From: Akkermansia muciniphila
Lineage (GTDB): Bacteria; Verrucomicrobiota; Verrucomicrobiia; Verrucomicrobiales; Akkermansiaceae
Length of the DNA stretch: 64,000 nucleotides
Direction: 5' to 3'
NCBI GenBank assembly: GCA_947624785.1
Contig: CANQLV010000001.1
Location: forward strand, 248,001-312,000
Shown one piece after another: positions 62,339-64,000 of this stretch. The position numbers were made by a program, and so were the translations under genes. The notes under the pieces are model-generated. The model was given only the letters and a program-made list of their open reading frames with translations. It was not told the origin of the DNA and searched no databases. The stretch's first letter is position 1, and every line of letters begins with the position of its first letter.

Positions 62339-62815
62339 ATGAGCAGTTCCAAGGAAGACAGGGCAGCCCGGGCGCTGGATTATTTCCACCAGGGATACAA
62401 CTGTTCCCAATCCGTCTTTGCGGCTTTTGCAGACATCTGCGGCCTGACGGAAGAAACGGCCCTGAAGCTCTCCTCCCCGCTGGGAGCGGGCATAGGACGC
62501 ATGCGGGAGGTATGCGGCGCTTTTTGCGGGCTGAGCATGCTGGCGGGGAGCCTGTATGGAAACAGCTCTCCCCAAACCGGAGAAAAGGAAAAAATCTTTT
62601 CCCTGGTCCAATCACTGGCCGCCTCCTTCAAACAGGAATTCGGCACGCTTTACTGCCGGGAACTGCTGGGATTGTCTCCGGAACGCCTGGCGGCGGAAAC
62701 GGCGCGCCCCGGAGAGAGAACCGCCGCCTATTACGCCTCCCGCCCCTGCGAACGCTGCATTGCCTTCTGCGCCCGCCACGCAGCCGAGCTGGAAGCAAAA
62801 GCCCGGCATCATTAA
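62339..62815 (+). CDS. C-GCAxxG-C-C family protein
   Basis: This 158-aa cysteine-rich protein of the C-GCAxxG-C-C family has YNCSQSVFAAF, REVCGAFCGLSMLAGSLYG (the core motif, here CGAFCG), LYCRELLG and PCERCIAFCARHAAEL. The conserved Cys suggest metal or redox-centre binding; the function of the family is not established. It lies 18 bp downstream of the dedA-like gene and is probably co-transcribed. A hairpin shared with the convergent ferritin-like gene follows. Confidence 0.85.
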   Translation: MSSSKEDRAARALDYFHQGYNCSQSVFAAFADICGLTEETALKLSSPLGAGIGRMREVCGAFCGLSMLAGSLYGNSSPQTGEKEKIFSLVQSLAASFKQEFGTLYCRELLGLSPERLAAETARPGERTAAYYASRPCERCIAFCARHAAELEAKARHH

Positions 62816-62852
62816 AACGCCCGGTCACCCATGGAGGGAAACCGGGCATTTT
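62814..62852. terminator. Bidirectional terminator
   Basis: A GCCCGGT/ACCGGGC stem (62819-62825 with 62841-62847) is flanked by an A-run on the left and ATTTT on the right, so it serves both the rightward C-GCAxxG gene and the leftward ferritin-like gene. Confidence 0.8.
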
Positions 62853-62871
62853 AATCAGATGGAAGATTCCG

Positions 62872-63216
62872 TCAATGGGCGGCCTGGGAACTGCATTTGC
62901 CGTCCGGACAGGACGCCTTTAATTTGTCAATTTTTTCATTGGTTTCACCCATCCCTTCATCGTAGAAGCCCTGTTCGTCGGGGGCCAGCACTTGAAGGAG
63001 GCGGAGGAATTCGCCCGCGTGTTCCTTTTCTTCATTGGAAATGTCCAAAAGGACTTCCTGCGCAAGCTTGTTATCGATGGATTCCGCAAGCTGGGTATAA
63101 AGCTGGATGGCCTCATATTCCGCAGCAATCATGAACCGGATGGCCCTTACCAATTCGTCATGGGTAAGCATCCGGTCTTCTTTTTGTCCACTAAATGCAT
63201 TTGTAAATTCAGGCAT
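62872..63216 (-). CDS. Ferritin-like (EncFtn/rubrerythrin-like) iron protein, copy 1
   Basis: This 114-aa two-helix ferritin-like protein has the metal ligands AEYEAIQLYTQL and NEEKEHAGEFLRLL (ExxH), like encapsulated ferritins and short rubrerythrins. The C-terminus ends in KASCPDGKCSSQ, a CxxxxC motif that might bind metal; it lacks an obvious encapsulin-targeting peptide. The start is the ATG at 63216, shared with the paralogue at 63516, not the one at 63231. It is 93% identical (106 of 114 aa) to that paralogue. It probably handles iron or oxidative stress. Confidence 0.82.
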   Translation of the reverse strand: MPEFTNAFSGQKEDRMLTHDELVRAIRFMIAAEYEAIQLYTQLAESIDNKLAQEVLLDISNEEKEHAGEFLRLLQVLAPDEQGFYDEGMGETNEKIDKLKASCPDGKCSSQAAH

Positions 63217-63515
63217 GCAGATATGACTCAAATCACCACTAATGTATTCAAAATGTTTTTGTCATATATTTTTCGCGACATTCTTTGAACTTTTTCCCTT
63301 GAAAACGGTCTAAGGAATCCAACATCGCCCTATAGCTTTTTTTCAGTACGAGGAAACGATAGTTTTCCCCCTCCCCAGTCTTCCCGCTGCGGGACTTCCT
63401 CCCCCCGTCGGCATGAAATGAAAGAGATGAGCCGGGGCGCATGCGCGGCATGAAAAAACGCCCGGATTCTTCGCGGAGAAAACCGGGCGTCTTGCAGCGG
63501 CGGCAGGAAAGTCCT
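63217..63515. other. Intergenic region with promoter block and terminator
   Basis: It holds the terminator of copy 2 on the left-going strand and, upstream of copy 1, a block at 63261-63290 that recurs upstream of copy 2 at 63905-63933 (minus strand: GTTCAAA-GAA, then an AT box and ATGACAAA). Confidence 0.55.
63453..63489 (-). terminator. Intrinsic terminator of ferritin-like copy 2
   Basis: On the minus strand, a CGCCCGG/CCGGGCG stem (63483-63489 with 63459-63465) is followed by six Ts (63453-63458). Confidence 0.85.
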
Positions 63516-63860
63516 TTAATGGGCGCCCTGGGAACTGCACTTGCCGTCCGGGCAGGACGCCTTCAATTTGTCAATTTTTTCATTGGTTTCGCCCATCCCT
63601 TCATCGTAGAAGTCCTGTTCGTCCGGGGCCAGCACTTGAAGGAGGCGGAGGAATTCGCCCGCGTGTTCCTTTTCTTCATTGGAAATGTCCAAAAGGACTT
63701 CCTGGGCCAATTTGTGGTCAATGGACGCGGCAAGCTGGGTATAAATCTGAATAGATTCATATTCCGCAGCAATCATGAACCGGATAGCCCTCACCAATTC
63801 GTCATGGGTAAGCATCCGGCCTTCCTTCAATCCGCTAAATGCGTTTGTAAATTCAGGCAT
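63516..63860 (-). CDS. Ferritin-like (EncFtn/rubrerythrin-like) iron protein, copy 2
   Basis: This 114-aa paralogue differs from copy 1 at 8 positions, none in the metal ligands AEYESIQIYTQL and NEEKEHAGEF or the C-terminal CPDGKC. It has its own terminator and a conserved upstream block, so the duplicated unit (period 644 bp) includes promoter and gene. Expression could differ between copies. It is the last gene in the window. Confidence 0.82.
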   Translation of the reverse strand: MPEFTNAFSGLKEGRMLTHDELVRAIRFMIAAEYESIQIYTQLAASIDHKLAQEVLLDISNEEKEHAGEFLRLLQVLAPDEQDFYDEGMGETNEKIDKLKASCPDGKCSSQGAH

Positions 63861-64000
63861 GCAGGTAGGACCGGACGGGCAAATCCTTCATTCAATATGC
63901 GTTTGTCATAATTTCATGCAGCTTCTTTTGAACTTGCGACATCAAAAACAGTGTAGGGGAAATTTCTCATCTTTCTTCCCAAAACACGGCAGGAGCGACG

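Noticed and set aside
1..64000. CRISPR array, integrase, prophage or rRNA
   Set aside because: No regularly spaced direct repeats, no recombinase apart from ruvC and the RAYT, and no rRNA-like sequence were seen.

Overview
The window is a GC-rich bacterial chromosome segment that looks like Akkermansia (Verrucomicrobiota). The clues are tandem secreted GH20 hexosaminidases of the mucin-degrading kind, three PEP-CTERM surface proteins, lipid A synthesis (Gram-negative envelope), a MeaB/carboxyltransferase pair suited to propionate-type metabolism, and few recognisable Shine-Dalgarno sites. The genus is inferred from gene content; no database was searched.

Layout. 1-4330: two tandem GH20 genes (the first cut by the window edge), a MeaB-type GTPase and a Nudix hydrolase. 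4679-8966: a secreted alkyl sulfatase with its terminator, then a strikingly AT-rich island with one OLD-like ATPase-TOPRIM gene, then a small secreted protein. 9075-12942: ruvC, a DEAD-box helicase, an MBL hydrolase, pyrC and tRNA-Asp. 13178-17959: a MarR regulator with a two-gene RND pump. 18011-22610: folA-thyA, a cardiolipin synthase and a biotin-dependent carboxyltransferase subunit. 22660-29997: a predicted papain-like cysteine peptidase, then a compact leftward hexuronate operon (kdgK, a fused uxuA-uxuB, uxaC, eda, exuT). 30231-34558: a duplicated PH-like membrane protein, a MATE transporter, an Mrp/ApbC ATPase and a small PUR-alpha-like protein. 35103-37185: an AT-rich pair of secreted proteins of unknown function. 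37299-47446: citramalate synthase, an M3 oligopeptidase and a complete RND tripartite operon. 48148-58214: three PEP-CTERM genes (one a large SGNH hydrolase), a Nudix protein, a YcxB-like protein, a PTS-IIA gene translationally coupled to a ClC channel, and a RAYT transposase. 58674-63860: gdhA, lpxB, a DedA protein, a C-GCAxxG-C-C protein and two near-identical ferritin-like genes.

How the genes fit together. The GH20 enzymes, the SGNH hydrolase, the sulfatase and the hexuronate operon suit a glycan-feeding gut lifestyle. MeaB and the carboxyltransferase fit methylmalonyl-CoA/oxaloacetate carbon flow. Two RND pumps and a MATE transporter give export capacity.

The most noteworthy non-coding signal is a 13-bp dyad (GRATT-N3-AATYC). 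It occurs as two mirror-image copies upstream of each of the two separate PEP-CTERM transcription units, at 47910-48089 and 58251-58411. This would be expected of a shared regulator acting at paired operators. A second repeat signal links the RAYT transposase leader (56284) to a nested inverted repeat at 58500-58561.
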